A DNA stretch of 64,000 nucleotides from Undaria pinnatifida (GCA_012845835.1 JABAKD010000022.1:13375718-13439717); one strand, 5' to 3'. Shown: positions 45,701-55,002, counted from the first letter of the stretch. The notes: generated by a model from the sequence alone, not told the origin. Made by a program: numbers and translations.

Positions 45701-48666
45701 AGCTCGAATGCAAAATGAATAACGAAGTCTAACCGGCGGGCGCCCGGCATCTCCGGGCTGTACGTGCGCCACCCACCTCGTACATGTATTCGTCGAAGGA
45801 CACCGATAATTCGTCCACGGTGCAGACACCGGTTCCACCCCACGAGTTGGAATGAATCTTGCAGCTCGTCTCACTTGTCGCTTCCCACAGGCCGTTAAGC
45901 GCTAGCTCCGCCCACACAAACGCCCCGTCGAGAGAAACGTCAAAAATCGCCAATTTTGCCCCGGGGGCGACCCCACCGTGCGTCGTAAGCATTTCCACGG
46001 TGTCGTCGTCCAGACAATTTTTAAGATCATCCCCATAGCCGTCGCAATCGAATCTTGGGCACAATGTGTCGGGGTCGAAGACAAAATCTGAGGTTAGGTA
46101 GTCTATGGTATCTGAATCTAGACAACCCCCGAGGCATCCGAGCTCATCCCCGCCGGTGCAAGCTTCGAGCCGCACGGGGGAGGTCAGGGTAGCTCCGGCC
46201 GCGGTGCCCGCTGCGTGCGAGCCGTGCCCGCCTGATGTTTCCGTCGAAAAGCCTTCTGGGTCGAGCCAGGGGAACTCCGACCCGTACGCCGTTGTTAAAT
46301 AATCTCCGTACGGCTGTGATTCCCCCTCGAGATCCCGCCGGACGAGACTGACGTATTGGATCACCTAGGAGCAATTGGCGGAAGACGAAGAAAAACAAAC
46401 ATAAAAGAAAAAAATGAAACGCAATAAGGAACAATCATCTAAATAACTTATCAGGTAGTAAATAATAAAATAATAAATAAATAAACAAATAAATAGATAA
46501 TAGAGAGAAAAAAAGAAAGAATACCTTGGTATAAAAAAAAACGGACACGGTTCAAGACCTGTGTAAGTATGTTATGACAGGTGCTCGCAGTGGTACGACA
46601 TCAACCATTGTGAGAGGGGGCGGACGATCTCTTTGGCCAGGGTCTGCAGGCGGACGAGCGGGTTCGTGACGCCCGAAAGCTCCCCCCCTCCGAAGCCACA
46701 GGCCGATCGTCTTGAGTCGAGTGACACGGTTCTTCAGGCTTTTTTCTTCTCGACAGCGCAGTGAGAAACAACGCGCATTTGAAAATATGTTTTGGTGTGA
46801 TTTTAAAATTACTCATCGCTTACAACAGTAGGAGTAGTAGTAGTAGCAGCAGCAGCGGCAGCAGCAGTAGTAGTAGTAGCGGCGGCAGCAGCAGCGGCAG
46901 CAGCATAGTAATCATAGCAGCAGCACTCGCTTCACCTTTCGTCGATCCTTGTCATGCGGGAAATAACCGCCGGTGAACACCGGCGCGACGCTGGTGGCTG
47001 AAATAATCGCGATCTCCTCGAAGTAGTAGCCGCGCTCCACGATGTCTCCATCTCCGTCGGCGAAGTAACAAGATTCTTCGTCTAGGCCGGAATCAATCAC
47101 CTATTGTATGATATGTCATTGCAAGGGAGTGACACTATTACGACCGTGATTTGAATAACATGTCCAAAACTATCGATGATGTGCGCTATCGCAAGCAAGA
47201 GATTACTACACTCTCGAGTTTTTCGAAAACACGTACTGTATCAAAATAACATCAGGAAGTATAGAGCAGGTTTATTAACGTTCGTCCGCGAAGAAAGAAG
47301 CTTCTTCGTCTACGCCGGAAACGATTACTGTGACATGGCAAGGGAGATATATTATGAGGACCACGGTGGTATCGTTATGGTCTCCGAATGTTTTAGGTAA
47401 ATTAATCATTTCGCCCCTTCATAGCCCTGCCGTTCGACGTGAACCGAGTACGTCTTCACCTCACAACAAATTGCGCCCCTCAAACGACGAGGTGGCCAAC
47501 CATACACACACATGATACCACCAGCATCAGAAATATATAAACAGCAGGCAGAGTATAGACAATATATAAGGCAAGGTAAAAATAGGGGATGGATGCAAAC
47601 ATCACCATGCTGCAGAAGGAGCACGAAAAAATCACCGGGAGGGTGCTTCGTGCACCGGATGTCTTTTTGTTTTAATTGTGACTACAGTGCGTGAAAACAT
47701 AGGAAGCAAACGCGGAAAAAATAACACCTGCCACATGGTACATATATATTAGACTATTCCACGGCGAGCAAGCAAACGCCAAAAATCAAGAAGCCCGGTC
47801 CGGTCGCGTCGTAGCAAAACGAGGGCAACTCCCACTGCGCGGTGAAGAAGCGTAAAGTGGTGTACGCCCCCGTTGCGGGGAATTAACGACTTAGAATTGG
47901 AGTCCAGTAATATTTGCAGCGGGAAACGGGTCAAGAAGTGTCTACAATATAGTAGTGGTCTACAGGGGGGTACTCGGTTTAGGAGCCCCTCGGAACATGC
48001 AAGTGTTACCGCTCTTATGTCCGTGCCCCTCGTATCTCTGATTGGCTTATCATAAACCGGGTAGGTTACAGTAAATGCGTCAACAAGGCTACTCGTAGGG
48101 CCGGAGCTAAGGACAACACTTTCATAACGCCGCTTGCAGCACTAAGAACTCCACTGATTTTCACTCTTCGCGTCTGTACGGCTACTCGTAGGGCCGGAGT
48201 TGAGGACAACAATCCAATAATGTCAAGTAGATAGCAGCTCCGGTAAAAGTTTTCTCATGCAAGGTCGCCGTAGCATTAATTTTTTAGCGCGATTGTTTAC
48301 AACCCATGCACACTCAGAGAGAGCGCGAGTTGCCCTTCAGTACTGCAGCCCATGGGTTGGACATAGGTGCCGACGAAGCCTTTTATCACCTGGATGACCT
48401 CGCCCGATCCGGAGAGTCCGGCGGAAGTGAGCGGTGTCTCGGTGATGGTGGCGCTTTGACTGATAGACCTAGCAACTGCGTTCAAAAGTTTGGTCCTGTA
48501 GTATGGCGCGACTCTCAGCGTCTGCGGTCTAGAGGCGAGATAGGAGACGAGGCCCATAAAACACGCCACGTGCAGCTCCTCGGATTCCGCCCCAGCCGAT
48601 CCCCCGGCCCCTCTTCCACCGACAAGCAGGTGGTCCAAACCTGCGGCAGGCGTGATAATTCGTAAG
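36062..48666 (-). CDS. Subtilisin-like serine protease (S8 family), seven exons
   Basis: Minus-strand exons 48666-48390, 47100-46936, 46364-45777, 44813-44538, 42264-42160, 40003-39875 and 36703-36062 join in phase into about 726 residues plus stop. The charge-relay residues are seen as VIDSGLDEE (Asp), GGHGSHAAGT (His) and GTSMAVPVV (Ser), with the oxyanion Asn in FAAGNEG. Between His and Asn sits a Cys/Asp-rich insert of about 65 residues (CLGGCLDSD to CLDDDTVEM), followed by THGGVAPGAKLAIFDVS. After the Ser, AAM|IRQYF and VK|AMLINSANLM match the family across introns. The C-terminal domain (LAWIDPP, LVHDLDLTVESP, GTWTV) is a beta sandwich as in kexin-type subtilases, then a hydrophobic segment (TTGVGLLAWAAGAAASMLL), suggesting membrane attachment. 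All catalytic residues are intact, so an active secreted or endomembrane protease is inferred. The substrate is unknown. The 5' end may extend to 51076. Confidence 0.9.
36870..39030 (+). repeat. 10-base satellite GGTACCCTAT, ~2.1 kb
   Basis: About 210 units. The left edge uses GGTACCCTGT variants; the core from 37041 is almost perfect, with a shortened unit near 37316; the right part has two patches of GGGACCCTAT (38605-38700, 38935-39010). Because 10 is not a multiple of 3 and no frame meets a stop, all three plus frames stay open for about 2.1-2.5 kb and give the same LWYPMVPYGT peptide. Not a gene. Confidence 0.98.
39045..39240 (-). mobile_element. SINE 3'-domain fragment (inverted)
   Basis: The minus strand contains 'gcgataaagattaaggcacg' followed by 'taccgggggg', the same core as the full copy at 55708-55955, plus 'cgatgaaaatcgacgagcac'. 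It ends at the edge of the 10-base satellite. Confidence 0.65.
39275..39330 (-). pseudogene. Decayed copy of the S8 last-exon start
   Basis: Minus strand reads ILWKAINSANLMG, against TLWQAMLINSANLMGG at the true exon, including the bases on the intron side of the acceptor. Flanking 'tgcatggccgtagtct' is duplicated as well (36852 and 39325). The 10-base satellite lies between the true exon and this echo. Confidence 0.8.
39455..39535 (+). repeat. ACTAGTGAACAC tandem repeat
   Basis: About seven units of 11-12 bases. Confidence 0.9.
39875..40003 (-). CDS. S8 protease exon 6
   Basis: Acceptor tcggcag|ATA, donor AAG|GTAAAT; 43 codons. IRQYFKDDTFY continues directly from GSAAM of the catalytic-Ser exon as the usual 'aa.vrqYf' helix. 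CEEFGPSAATVK leads into AMLINSA. Confidence 0.92.
40004..40770. repeat. ~230-base unit repeated three to four times in S8 intron 5
   Basis: Units at about 40155-40370, 40376-40600 and 40605-40765 share 'ctgc.gcagaac', 'ggcggtgggcg.tcg', 'aaagagcgt', 'ttagctcacgaacc' and 'cactcgtaaa..aggacaa', separated by G runs. The 5' intron beside exon 6 ('actcgtaaaaggatcagaac') looks like a fourth, partial unit, so the exon 6 acceptor region may be the source. Confidence 0.8.
40775..42159. other. Rest of S8 intron 5
   Basis: Contains a duplicated 'cccatgaaaattgaacac' motif (41357 and 41410) and the inverted MITE-like element at 41807-41894. No exon recognised. Confidence 0.55.
41807..41894 (-). mobile_element. 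MITE-like element, TTAACCCCTT family, inverted copy
   Basis: Minus strand reads TTAACCCCT, 'gtagagccccaaaaccccta', 'caagtaattt', 'gtttccagttgtaaaggcg'. Collinear with 5097-5185. Confidence 0.65.
42160..42264 (-). CDS. S8 protease exon 5 (catalytic Ser)
   Basis: Acceptor caacag|CTT, donor ATG|GTACGT; 35 codons. VLEFQAGTSMAVPVVAGSAA holds the nucleophile Ser in GTSMA. A second GT 12 bases further (AAG|GTTTGG) would add VRAK but would break the match to IRQYF of the next exon. Confidence 0.93.
42265..44537. other. S8 intron 4
   Basis: About 2.3 kb with two fragments of the 'cagcttgca' repeat (43205-43260, 43480-43540), an echo of exon 4 (43715-43850), and small tandem repeats at 43870-44020 and 44150-44235. 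Confidence 0.7.
43715..43850 (-). pseudogene. Decayed copy of the 3' half of S8 exon 4
   Basis: Plus-strand 'cgcgcccgatcac', 'gcgcaaca', 'cggcttgatg.g.ttgtcg', 'cgagccgaag' and 'cccatcatcaacagc.cccgac' follow the true exon (44525-44690) in order with indels; the frame and donor are lost. Confidence 0.75.
44538..44813 (-). CDS. S8 protease exon 4 (oxyanion Asn)
   Basis: Acceptor ttcgcag|AAC, donor CGG|GTGCGT; 92 codons. NPKHLLIFAAGNEGE carries the oxyanion-hole Asn; AKNVLTVGASS, VAYFSSFGPT and RIKPEIVAPGDR are standard S8 strands. Confidence 0.95.
44960..45075 (-). pseudogene. Decayed copy of the start of S8 exon 4
   Basis: Minus strand reads FGQNHKHSLVVAVANEGENS, against CSQNPKHLLIFAAGNEGESD in the true exon about 200 bases away. 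The acceptor AG is lost and the frame closes shortly after. Upstream intron ('ccttgcc..gcg', 'tcgatttttg') is shared. Confidence 0.85.
45076..45776. other. Rest of S8 intron 3
   Basis: A GGTG repeat (45235-45260) and nothing else recognisable. Confidence 0.5.
45777..46364 (-). CDS. S8 protease exon 3 (catalytic His)
   Basis: Acceptor cctag|GTG, donor GAG|GTGGGT; 196 codons. GGHGSHAAGTAAG gives the catalytic His. A Cys- and Asp-rich insert follows (CLGGCLDSDTIDYL, CPRFDCDGYGDDLKNCLDDD), with paired cysteines suggesting disulphides or metal binding. THGGVAPGAKLAIFDVS and HSNSWGG return to the catalytic fold. Confidence 0.95.
46365..46935. other. S8 intron 2
   Basis: AT-rich stretch (46440-46540) with 'aataaata' runs and an AGT/AGC trinucleotide tract (46828-46925) just before the exon 2 donor. 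Confidence 0.7.
46936..47100 (-). CDS. S8 protease exon 2 (catalytic Asp)
   Basis: Acceptor caatag|GTG, donor AAG|GTGAAG; 55 codons. VIDSGLDEESCYFAD carries the Asp of the charge-relay system; FPHDKDRRK leads into VIQYV of the next exon. Confidence 0.94.
47275..47385 (-). pseudogene. Decayed copy of the S8 exon 2 start with its acceptor
   Basis: Plus-strand 'gtccgcgaagaaagaag', 'ttcttcgtctacgccgg' and 'aatgattactgtgacat'-like bases follow the true exon's 'gtcggcgaagtaacaag', 'ttcttcgtctaggccgg' and the intron 'gtatgatatgtcattgcaa' in order. Confidence 0.75.
47386..48389. other. S8 intron 1
   Basis: Includes a duplicated 'ggctactcgtagggccggag' block (48086 and 48180). Otherwise no feature recognised. 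Confidence 0.55.
48390..48666 (-). CDS. S8 protease exon 1 of the model (pre-catalytic segment)
   Basis: Ends GSGEVIQ at donor CAG|GTGATA. ARSISQSATITETPL and SAGLSGSGEVIQ precede the catalytic Asp as in related S8 proteins. Two acceptors are possible: tctag before 48666 (phase-compatible with the exon at 50407) or ccgcag before 48640. An ATG at 48710 in the same frame is another possible 5' end. Confidence 0.7.
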
Positions 48667-48710
48667 CTAGAGGCATTCGGTAGCATGGTATACATAACCA
48701 CCCCCACCAT

Positions 48711-48799
48711 GAACCCCTCCCTACACTAATAAATCCCTCCCTACACTAATCCCAAGTGATTTGTCTCACAAAACAGGGTTCCATTCATGAAGGCGTTAA
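48711..48799 (+). mobile_element. MITE-like element, TTAACCCCTT family, right-end copy
   Basis: 'ccctccctacactaat.ccaagtgattt', then 'cagggttccattcatgaaggcgttaa'. The left end is replaced by a duplicated 'ccctccctacactaat'. The right terminus AAGGCGTTAA matches the best copy. Confidence 0.6.
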
Positions 48800-49674
48800 G
48801 CGGGAAATCGTAAAAAAAGTGACTAATATTAATAGTACAAGTACTACCAGGTATTACAGCATCGTTAACAGAAAGAAATAGCCCCTCTCGTTTTCATCGC
48901 ACACCCGATGCAGCGTCATACTTCGTACATATTATGCCATCATTTCAATGATTTATTCCGTGAATGATTGTGTTACGGCACGTCAAAAACCAAGGGCTCG
49001 CAAGTATTGCTACTACTGTCCGCAGCTACACCTGTGGCCAAATAAAACCCCTGCCGCGTCCGCGCCGCTGCTGCATGGTACCGGCTACGTACCGCTATTA
49101 CACGGCGTTGCTGTCAGCTATGCTGTCTGAGTCCAACGCCACCATTGGCGGATATGACTGACGTAACCCTTTTACTATGGAATCAACAGTAACTACATGC
49201 TACATACTACATACTACAGGATATCATTTGCTATCATAAACAGTACCTACACGATTTCTCAAGTACAGTAACGAAAAAAAAGGTGGGTGGAGGAGTTGCA
49301 AAGGAATGAAAGCGCATTCGACCATGCATGCACGCGACGATAGAGGGATTAATATTGATTATTGATAGATGGCACTTTTAGGCAAAATAAATATGGTATG
49401 AAGGACGGAGCTCCTCAAGCTATTACCGGTTTTAATAATAACATCTCGTCGGAATATCATACGAAGTAGTTGTTTCTCCATATGTTATTTCTATTCCCAC
49501 CCGTAGGCCATGGGTTTGTTAATATCGTCGGCTTGCCCTTTCAGTTTATTCAAAAACACTTTGTTTGGGTGAGGTGGGGTACGGTATATCACAACAACAA
49601 CAACTACAACAACAACAACAACAGCAGTAGTAGTGGATACTTCCAAGTATGACAGCAGTGTATATGACAGACCT
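48800..49674. other. Non-coding stretch (intron or intergenic)
   Basis: Small 'acatgctacatactac' and 'aacaacaactac' runs. No gene features. Confidence 0.5.
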
Positions 49675-49990
49675 AGCCGGGCGCCCCGGTGCCGTATCCC
49701 AGGTTATTTTTTCTCGAGCCTGGTATAGGTCAGTTTCGTGATTTCGAATCCCCCCGAGTGCATACTCGCGTAAAGTCGTGGGGACTTTTTCTTGCGCGCA
49801 AGTTGACTTGCGGAAAACGCGAGAGCGTGAGTTAGCAACACTCGATGAAAAATCAACGACCAGTGGGAATAGCTGAACCCTATGCGCGATAAAAGTCGAA
49901 GGCAAGCACCGGGGGGGAGAAGGGACGACACCCGTTGCCACGGCTTGTCCTCAAACTGGAAAGTAGAAGTGTGCGAAAAAAAAAAATGAC
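49675..49990 (+). mobile_element. tRNA-derived SINE, copy in plus orientation
   Basis: B-box-like 'gatttcgaatcccccc' at about 49740, preceded by 'gcctggtataggtc'; body 'aagttgacttgcgg', 'gcgagagcgtgagttagcaa' and 3' core 'gcgcgataaaagtcgaaggc' then 'accgggggggagaaggg'. Collinear with the inverted copy at 11085-11400. Confidence 0.78.
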
Positions 49991-49994
49991 TGTG

Positions 49995-50265
49995 TATATC
50001 ACAGCAGTGTATATGATAGTGCATACGGTATGTGTATACGGTAGTAAAAGTGTGCGAAAATAAAAATGGCACTCTGTATATCACAGCAATCGTAGTGTAC
50101 TTCGTATATGACAGCAGTGTATGTGACAGAGTGTATACGGTATGTGCATACGGTATGTTTACACGGTAGATGTATACGGTATGTTTTTACGGCATATGTA
50201 TACGGTATGTGTATACGGTATGTGTATACGGTATGTGTACACGGTATGTGTATATGACGGTGGAA
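49995..50265 (+). repeat. 'gtatacggtatgt' tandem repeats
   Basis: A 'cagcagtgtatatgac' motif repeated three times, then about nine units of tgtatacggta. Confidence 0.85.
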
Positions 50266-50406
50266 ATGTTCTCCACGGCCCCGGATAGTAGAAAAAGATG
50301 TTCATGTGCGGGCGGGGGGTGGAATCAGCGTCACAGCCGCACATGAACACTTCCACTATCCAGGGCGGTGGGTGGAATCAGCGGCAATACAACCCTCCAG
50401 CTTAAC

Positions 50407-50613
50407 CTGAGGAAGCTGGCCATTTTGACGCGGATGGGGTCGTCGTTAGGGAGGTCTAGGTCCTTGTCCGCCTCAAGGAGGTCGGCCGCTAACCCCTGCT
50501 GAGCGGAGTCGTCGTCGTGCTGGTTCTCGGCATCCTTCTCCCTCGTCGTCCGCCTGGGCCTGGATTTCTTCGTCGACCCAACAATTGATTTCAATATGGC
50601 AAGCCCGAGAATC
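50407..50613 (-). CDS. Candidate exon U2, unrecognised protein
   Basis: Acceptor tggaag|G, donor CTCAG|GTTAAG; 68 codons. Begins ILGLAILKSIVGSTKKSRPR, has a charged middle (REKDAENQHDDD) and ends LPNDDPIRVKMASFL. Its phases fit U1 upstream and the 48666 exon downstream, so it could belong to the 5' part of the S8 gene (a propeptide) or to a separate gene. No family recognised. Confidence 0.5.
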
Positions 50614-50810
50614 CTTCCAATCGAGAAAGAAAAACAAGGAAAATATTGATCAATGCCGATCACAACACTAACTAATAGTATACTTGATAATTTACAGTAA
50701 TTTATAGTTTATATTTTTAATATCAGTTAATATATACAATTTTCTAATAAAAATAAATCGATTATATGAAGACGCCCACCGGGTTCCAACGATTATACAA
50801 ATAAGCCCAC

Positions 50811-51076
50811 CGGGTATGGGGGAGGGGGGGAGGGGGAAAGGGGGAAGGGGGGGAGGGGGGAGGGGGGAGGGGGGGAGGGAGGGGAGCGGGAGCGTCCTGC
50901 CCGAGAGACTGAAGTCTGGGTCTGGCCATCATCGTCTTGAAGTTTGTGGGTCTTCCAATGGCCGTCACAAGATAGCGTAAGGCCGCCCTGACTTCTTCGC
51001 CATGTTGCGTTCTCTCCTCAGTGCCATTGATGAACTTGATCCCCTCCATGAGCCCAATGCCGTCTTTAGTTATTTC
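50811..51076 (-). CDS. Candidate exon U1, unrecognised protein
   Basis: Acceptor accctag|GAA; reads EITKDGIGLMEGIKFINGTE, EEVRAALRYLVTAIGRPTNF and KTMMARPRLQSLGQDA, then a proline-rich stretch from the G-rich repeat, to a CCG|GTGGGC donor. The first 65 residues look like genuine helical coding sequence with GC-rich third positions. The proline tail may instead be intronic. The preceding exon was not found. Confidence 0.5.
50818..50890. repeat. GGGGGA-rich tract
   Basis: gggggagg units overlapping the candidate exon U1 tail. Confidence 0.9.
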
Positions 51077-51400
51077 CTAGGGTCTGCTAGTATGACGTTT
51101 TTTCCCTTTTCCTTTCCTTGCTTCCTCTTCTTGTCTTTTATTTAATTTTATTTCCTTTTTCGCTTTCTTTACTTTCCTTTGCTTTCCTTTCTCTTCTTTT
51201 CTTTTCTTTGTTTCTTTTTTTCCAGTTGGCTTGCGTCCGACGTGCCTATGCGTAGTGACAGGTATTATGCGTAATATATACGTGGTAGTCTTTCCTTGGT
51301 GGCAAGCGGTAAAGTCGGTTTTTCAGGCGCGAATAGCGAGACGTATGCACCAGTATGGACGTGGCACATCGTAGGCTGACTCCCGATTTCACTATTCATA
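51077..51400. other. Pyrimidine-rich stretch
   Basis: CTTTT-rich (51105-51225) on the plus strand. No gene features. Confidence 0.6.
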
Positions 51401-51414
51401 TGTTTCTGGCAGAG

Positions 51415-52735
51415 GCATGAATTGCGTCAGCTGTGATATGTATTTTGCAATATGTATCTGTCTTATAATTAGCAACCTCAGAGCCCCACATCCGCACGGT
51501 AAAATCATGTCAATCGATAGGTGTAACCATGTAAACACTGACGATTTGCACTTCTCCCCCTCGTGCTCAATTAATTGTGGTGACATTGCATTACCACATC
51601 ACCTCGCTCGTTGTATTTTGCCGTATTTATCTCTGTCTTATGATTAGCGACCTCAGAGCCCCACATCGGCACCGCAAAATCATGGTAACTACATGGTTAC
51701 ACCTGTCGATTGAAATGTTCTATCTTGCGATCCATGTACAATTACACACCACGAAGCTATAACACATTGTATACCACACCTAAAAATGATCTTGCATACC
51801 ACACCACAGCTAACATCAAATCTGCTAGAATAATAAACGATACCAGGCAGGTGATATAAAGGGATATCATATATTCTTGCTACAACCGTCAGATTTGTCC
51901 CCTCAAGGGATTTATAGTTTTCGCGCACATATTGAGTTGTCCCGCCCGCCTCCCCCCCCCCGCTGCCCCGATCCCTCTTGTTCAAACGCCCCACCTAAAT
52001 TCAATTTCTGCCAGAGTTAGAAACACTACCAGGCAGCTGTTATCACCTCATGATCTTTCTAGCCATCCATGCCGTAGCTCCAATTCATCCCCACCCCCCA
52101 CACACACACTTTCCCCCCCCCCCCCCCCGCTCCCTCTTGTTCAAACATCCCACCTAAAATCAAAATATGCCAGAGTAATAAGCACTACAAGGCAGTTGAT
52201 ATCACCTCATTAGACAATATTTTTACCCATCCATGCCGTAGCTCCAATTCATTCCCCTCCCCGCCCCCCCCCCTAACGCCCCCTCCTTCCCCACCACCCG
52301 CACCATCGCCTAGACCTAGCACCACGTGTATAGTAAGTCCCTACATCTATGCGACCTAAAGCTGTTGGAAACCCCCTCCCCCCAACGCCCCCCCCCCCAC
52401 CCCTTCAAACACTCCGCCCTCTCCTCACTGGTTGTACGAGTTACAGGATATACATGATAAACTGATTCATTCCTTCCACAGCTGTCTGATTTTGTCCCCT
52501 TTTAAAACGGGTTTTATAGTTTCCGCGCACAGACTGACTAACATCACCGTAATGACCCTGATAGCTAACTGTAGTTCCAAGGGGAGTCGCCGACATATAT
52601 CCTTAATGAGGACACACAACCCGTAATACGCGCGATCGGAGTATCACACACAGCTTGCAAAGATGAGTTTCGACGAAAATATTCGATCTCACAGCTGGGA
52701 TGTATTTTTATTTTTATAATATAGTACGTCGAAGG
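51415..52735 (+). repeat. Long C-rich dispersed repeat, copy 2
   Basis: Collinear with 13200-15090. Its 5' part is itself duplicated: 51430-51530 and 51600-51710 both contain 'tctgtcttat.attagc.acctcagagccccacatc'. The 3' end has the 'atccttaatgaggacacac', 'cacagcttgcaaagatgag' and 'ctcacagctg' terminal unit. No coding capacity. Confidence 0.87.
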
Positions 52736-52739
52736 AGTT

Positions 52740-53187
52740 TTTGAGGGGTTTGGCTCTGTGTGTAGTTACGTGTCGGGGTGCGGCATCAAAGCGACGGACG
52801 AGGCATGACGTCAGAGTGCATACTAACACGAGACATGAAGCCAGAACACGTTCGACCCTAATTTATACCGGCGAGTGCGGGCATTGGAATCTTACAGAAC
52901 TTCCAGAACTTACGGGTACGGGTACGGAAGTCTTAACAGAATTCCCTAAAGTTTCGGGATTTGTGGCACGGGCGTACAGCACTCACAAAAGCTCCGGGCG
53001 GGTACAATACATGCCGTACCCGTACCCCGGGTATTGTGGCAACGGGCGTACAGTACTTACAGAAGTTTTTGCGGGGTAATATCCGGGGTATACCCCGGGT
53101 ATGGTTTTACGTACCCTACAGAACACAGCCTTGAAGGTCGTGTTCTGTAGCGGGTACGCACAAACCATACGCCGGGTATTTACCCCG
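52740..53187 (+). repeat. TACGGGTACGG / AGAACTTC repeat cluster, left of the palindromic element
   Basis: Repeated 'acttccagaacttacgggt', 'acgggtacgg', 'gtacagcactcac' and 'gggtatt.accccgggta' motifs. It continues on the far side of the element at 55011-55340, so the element appears inserted in this cluster. Confidence 0.75.
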
Positions 53188-53195
53188 GGTATTAC
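53188..53195. other. Possible target-site duplication, left (GGTATTAC)
   Basis: The same eight bases follow the right end of the element at 55003-55010. Confidence 0.6.
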
Positions 53196-55002
53196 CGGTC
53201 TCCTGCACTACTTATTTTCGGCATGGAAGTTCATGAAAGCTTGCGTGGAAGCTTCCACTGCTTCCGTGGAAGCTTCCATGGAGAAAAAATCCCCGAAGCT
53301 TCCACGGAAGCTTCACGAAAGCTTCCATGGAAGTAGCTTGCCGCGGAAGCTTCCATGGAAGTACAGTGGAAGACGCCGCGGAAGTCACTTCCACGGGAGC
53401 TTCCACCAAAGCTCCCACGAAAGCTTCAACGGAAGATTCCGACGGAATCTTCCACGAAAGCTTCCACCCTAACCCTAAGCTTCCACGGACGCAGTGGAAG
53501 ATGCCGCGGAAGTCACTTCCACGGAAGCTTTCACAAGAGCTTTCACGGAAGCTTCCACGAAAGCATCCACGAAATCTTCCACGGAAGCTTCCATGGAAGT
53601 AGTGGAAGATGCCGCGGAATTCACTTCCACGGAAGCTTCCACCAAATCTTCCACGAAAGCGTGGGTGCACGTGCTTACTGATGGTTCCACTCATCCAATA
53701 TACATCCATTACATTCAGCACAACCAGTGTCTGTGCCGTATGCCGATCTCTAGAGAGACGAGCTCTGCAGGAAGTAGTGGAAGATGCCGCGGAAGTAACT
53801 TCCAGGGAAGCTTCCACGAAAGCTTCCACGGACGCTTCCACGGAAGCTTCCAAAGGAAGCGTCCACGGAAGAACGGAAGCGTCCACGGAAGAACGGAAGC
53901 GTCCACGGAAGCTTCCACGAAAGCTTTCATGAAAGCTTCCACGGATTCGAAAGCTTCCCCGAAAGCTCTTCCACGGATACTTAGGGTTTAGTTCCATGGA
54001 AGCAAGCGGCAGCTTTCACGGAAGGTTGGAAGCTCAGTGGCTCCCACGAAAGCTTCCACGAAAGCTTTCGAAGTAGCTTCCACGGAAAGTTGTCCACGGA
54101 ATTTAACGTTTTACTTCCATGGAAGCTTCCGCAGCTTCCACGGAATTTAAGCGGCTTCCACCACAGCTCTCACGGATATATTTGTATTGTACACTACTGT
54201 GCCTCCATTAGAGCTCACCACTTTTTTGACAACATGGTTGACGTACACTGTGTACGAGACGAAGGGGGTTTCACCCTACATACAATGGTTGGTTGTTGCA
54301 TTTCATTGGCTTGTCGTTAGGGGTAGGGCTGGGGTGTAAAAAATTTAAAGAGTATGTCGACCACATGCCGGAAGCTTTCACAGAAGCTCTCGTGGCAGCA
54401 ATTTTCTTTCACAGAAGCTATTGCGGAAGCTTCCATGGGATTTGTTTTTGAAAGCTCCCATGAAAGAAAATTGTTATTTATTATTTCTAATTTATTATTT
54501 ACTTCCACGAAAGCTTCGGTGAAAGCTTCCGTGGAAAAAAAATTATTTCCACGAAAGCTGCCGTGAGAGCTTCCGTGAAAGTTTCCGTGGAAGCAAATTT
54601 ACTTCCACGAAAGCTTCCGTGAAAGCTTCCGTGAAAGCTTCCGTGAAAGCAAAATTTACTTCCACGAAAGCTTCCGTGGAAACAAGCAAATTCACTTCCA
54701 TGAAAGCTTCCGTGAAAGCTTCCGTGGAAGAAAACTTACTTCCACGAAATCTCCCGTGAAATCTTCCGTGGAAGCAAATTTTCTTCCACGAAAGCTTCCG
54801 TGGAAGTTTCTGTGGAAGTACTTCCGTGGAAGCTTCCACGAAAAAATTCCGTGGAAGTTGCTTCCACGGAACGCGTCCATGGAAGCTTCCACAGCTTCCA
54901 TGAAAGCTTCCGTGGAAGCGATGAAAGCTTCCGTGGAAGCCGTGGAAGCTTCCATGGAAGCTTTCATGAACTTCCACCTAAAATAGATAGTGCAGGCGGC
55001 CC
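53196..55002 (-). mobile_element. Palindromic-minisatellite element A with inverted termini
   Basis: A 1.8 kb block whose termini read cggtctCCTGCACTA on the left and, in reverse complement, gggccgCCTGCACTA on the right, flanked by GGTATTAC on both sides. The interior is mostly aagcttcc/ggaagcttccacg 12-base units and is nearly self-complementary, with a short unrelated stretch at 54170-54350. Frames such as ASTEASTKAST and SFHGSFHES are open on both strands only because of the repeat. It is inverted relative to elements B and C. No transposase is present, so if mobile it is non-autonomous. Confidence 0.75.
53466..53480 (-). repeat. Internal telomere-type repeat (CCCTAA) in element A
   Basis: 'accctaaccctaa' replaces part of a minisatellite unit. 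A TTAGGGTTTAG variant lies at 53980-53992. Confidence 0.8.
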
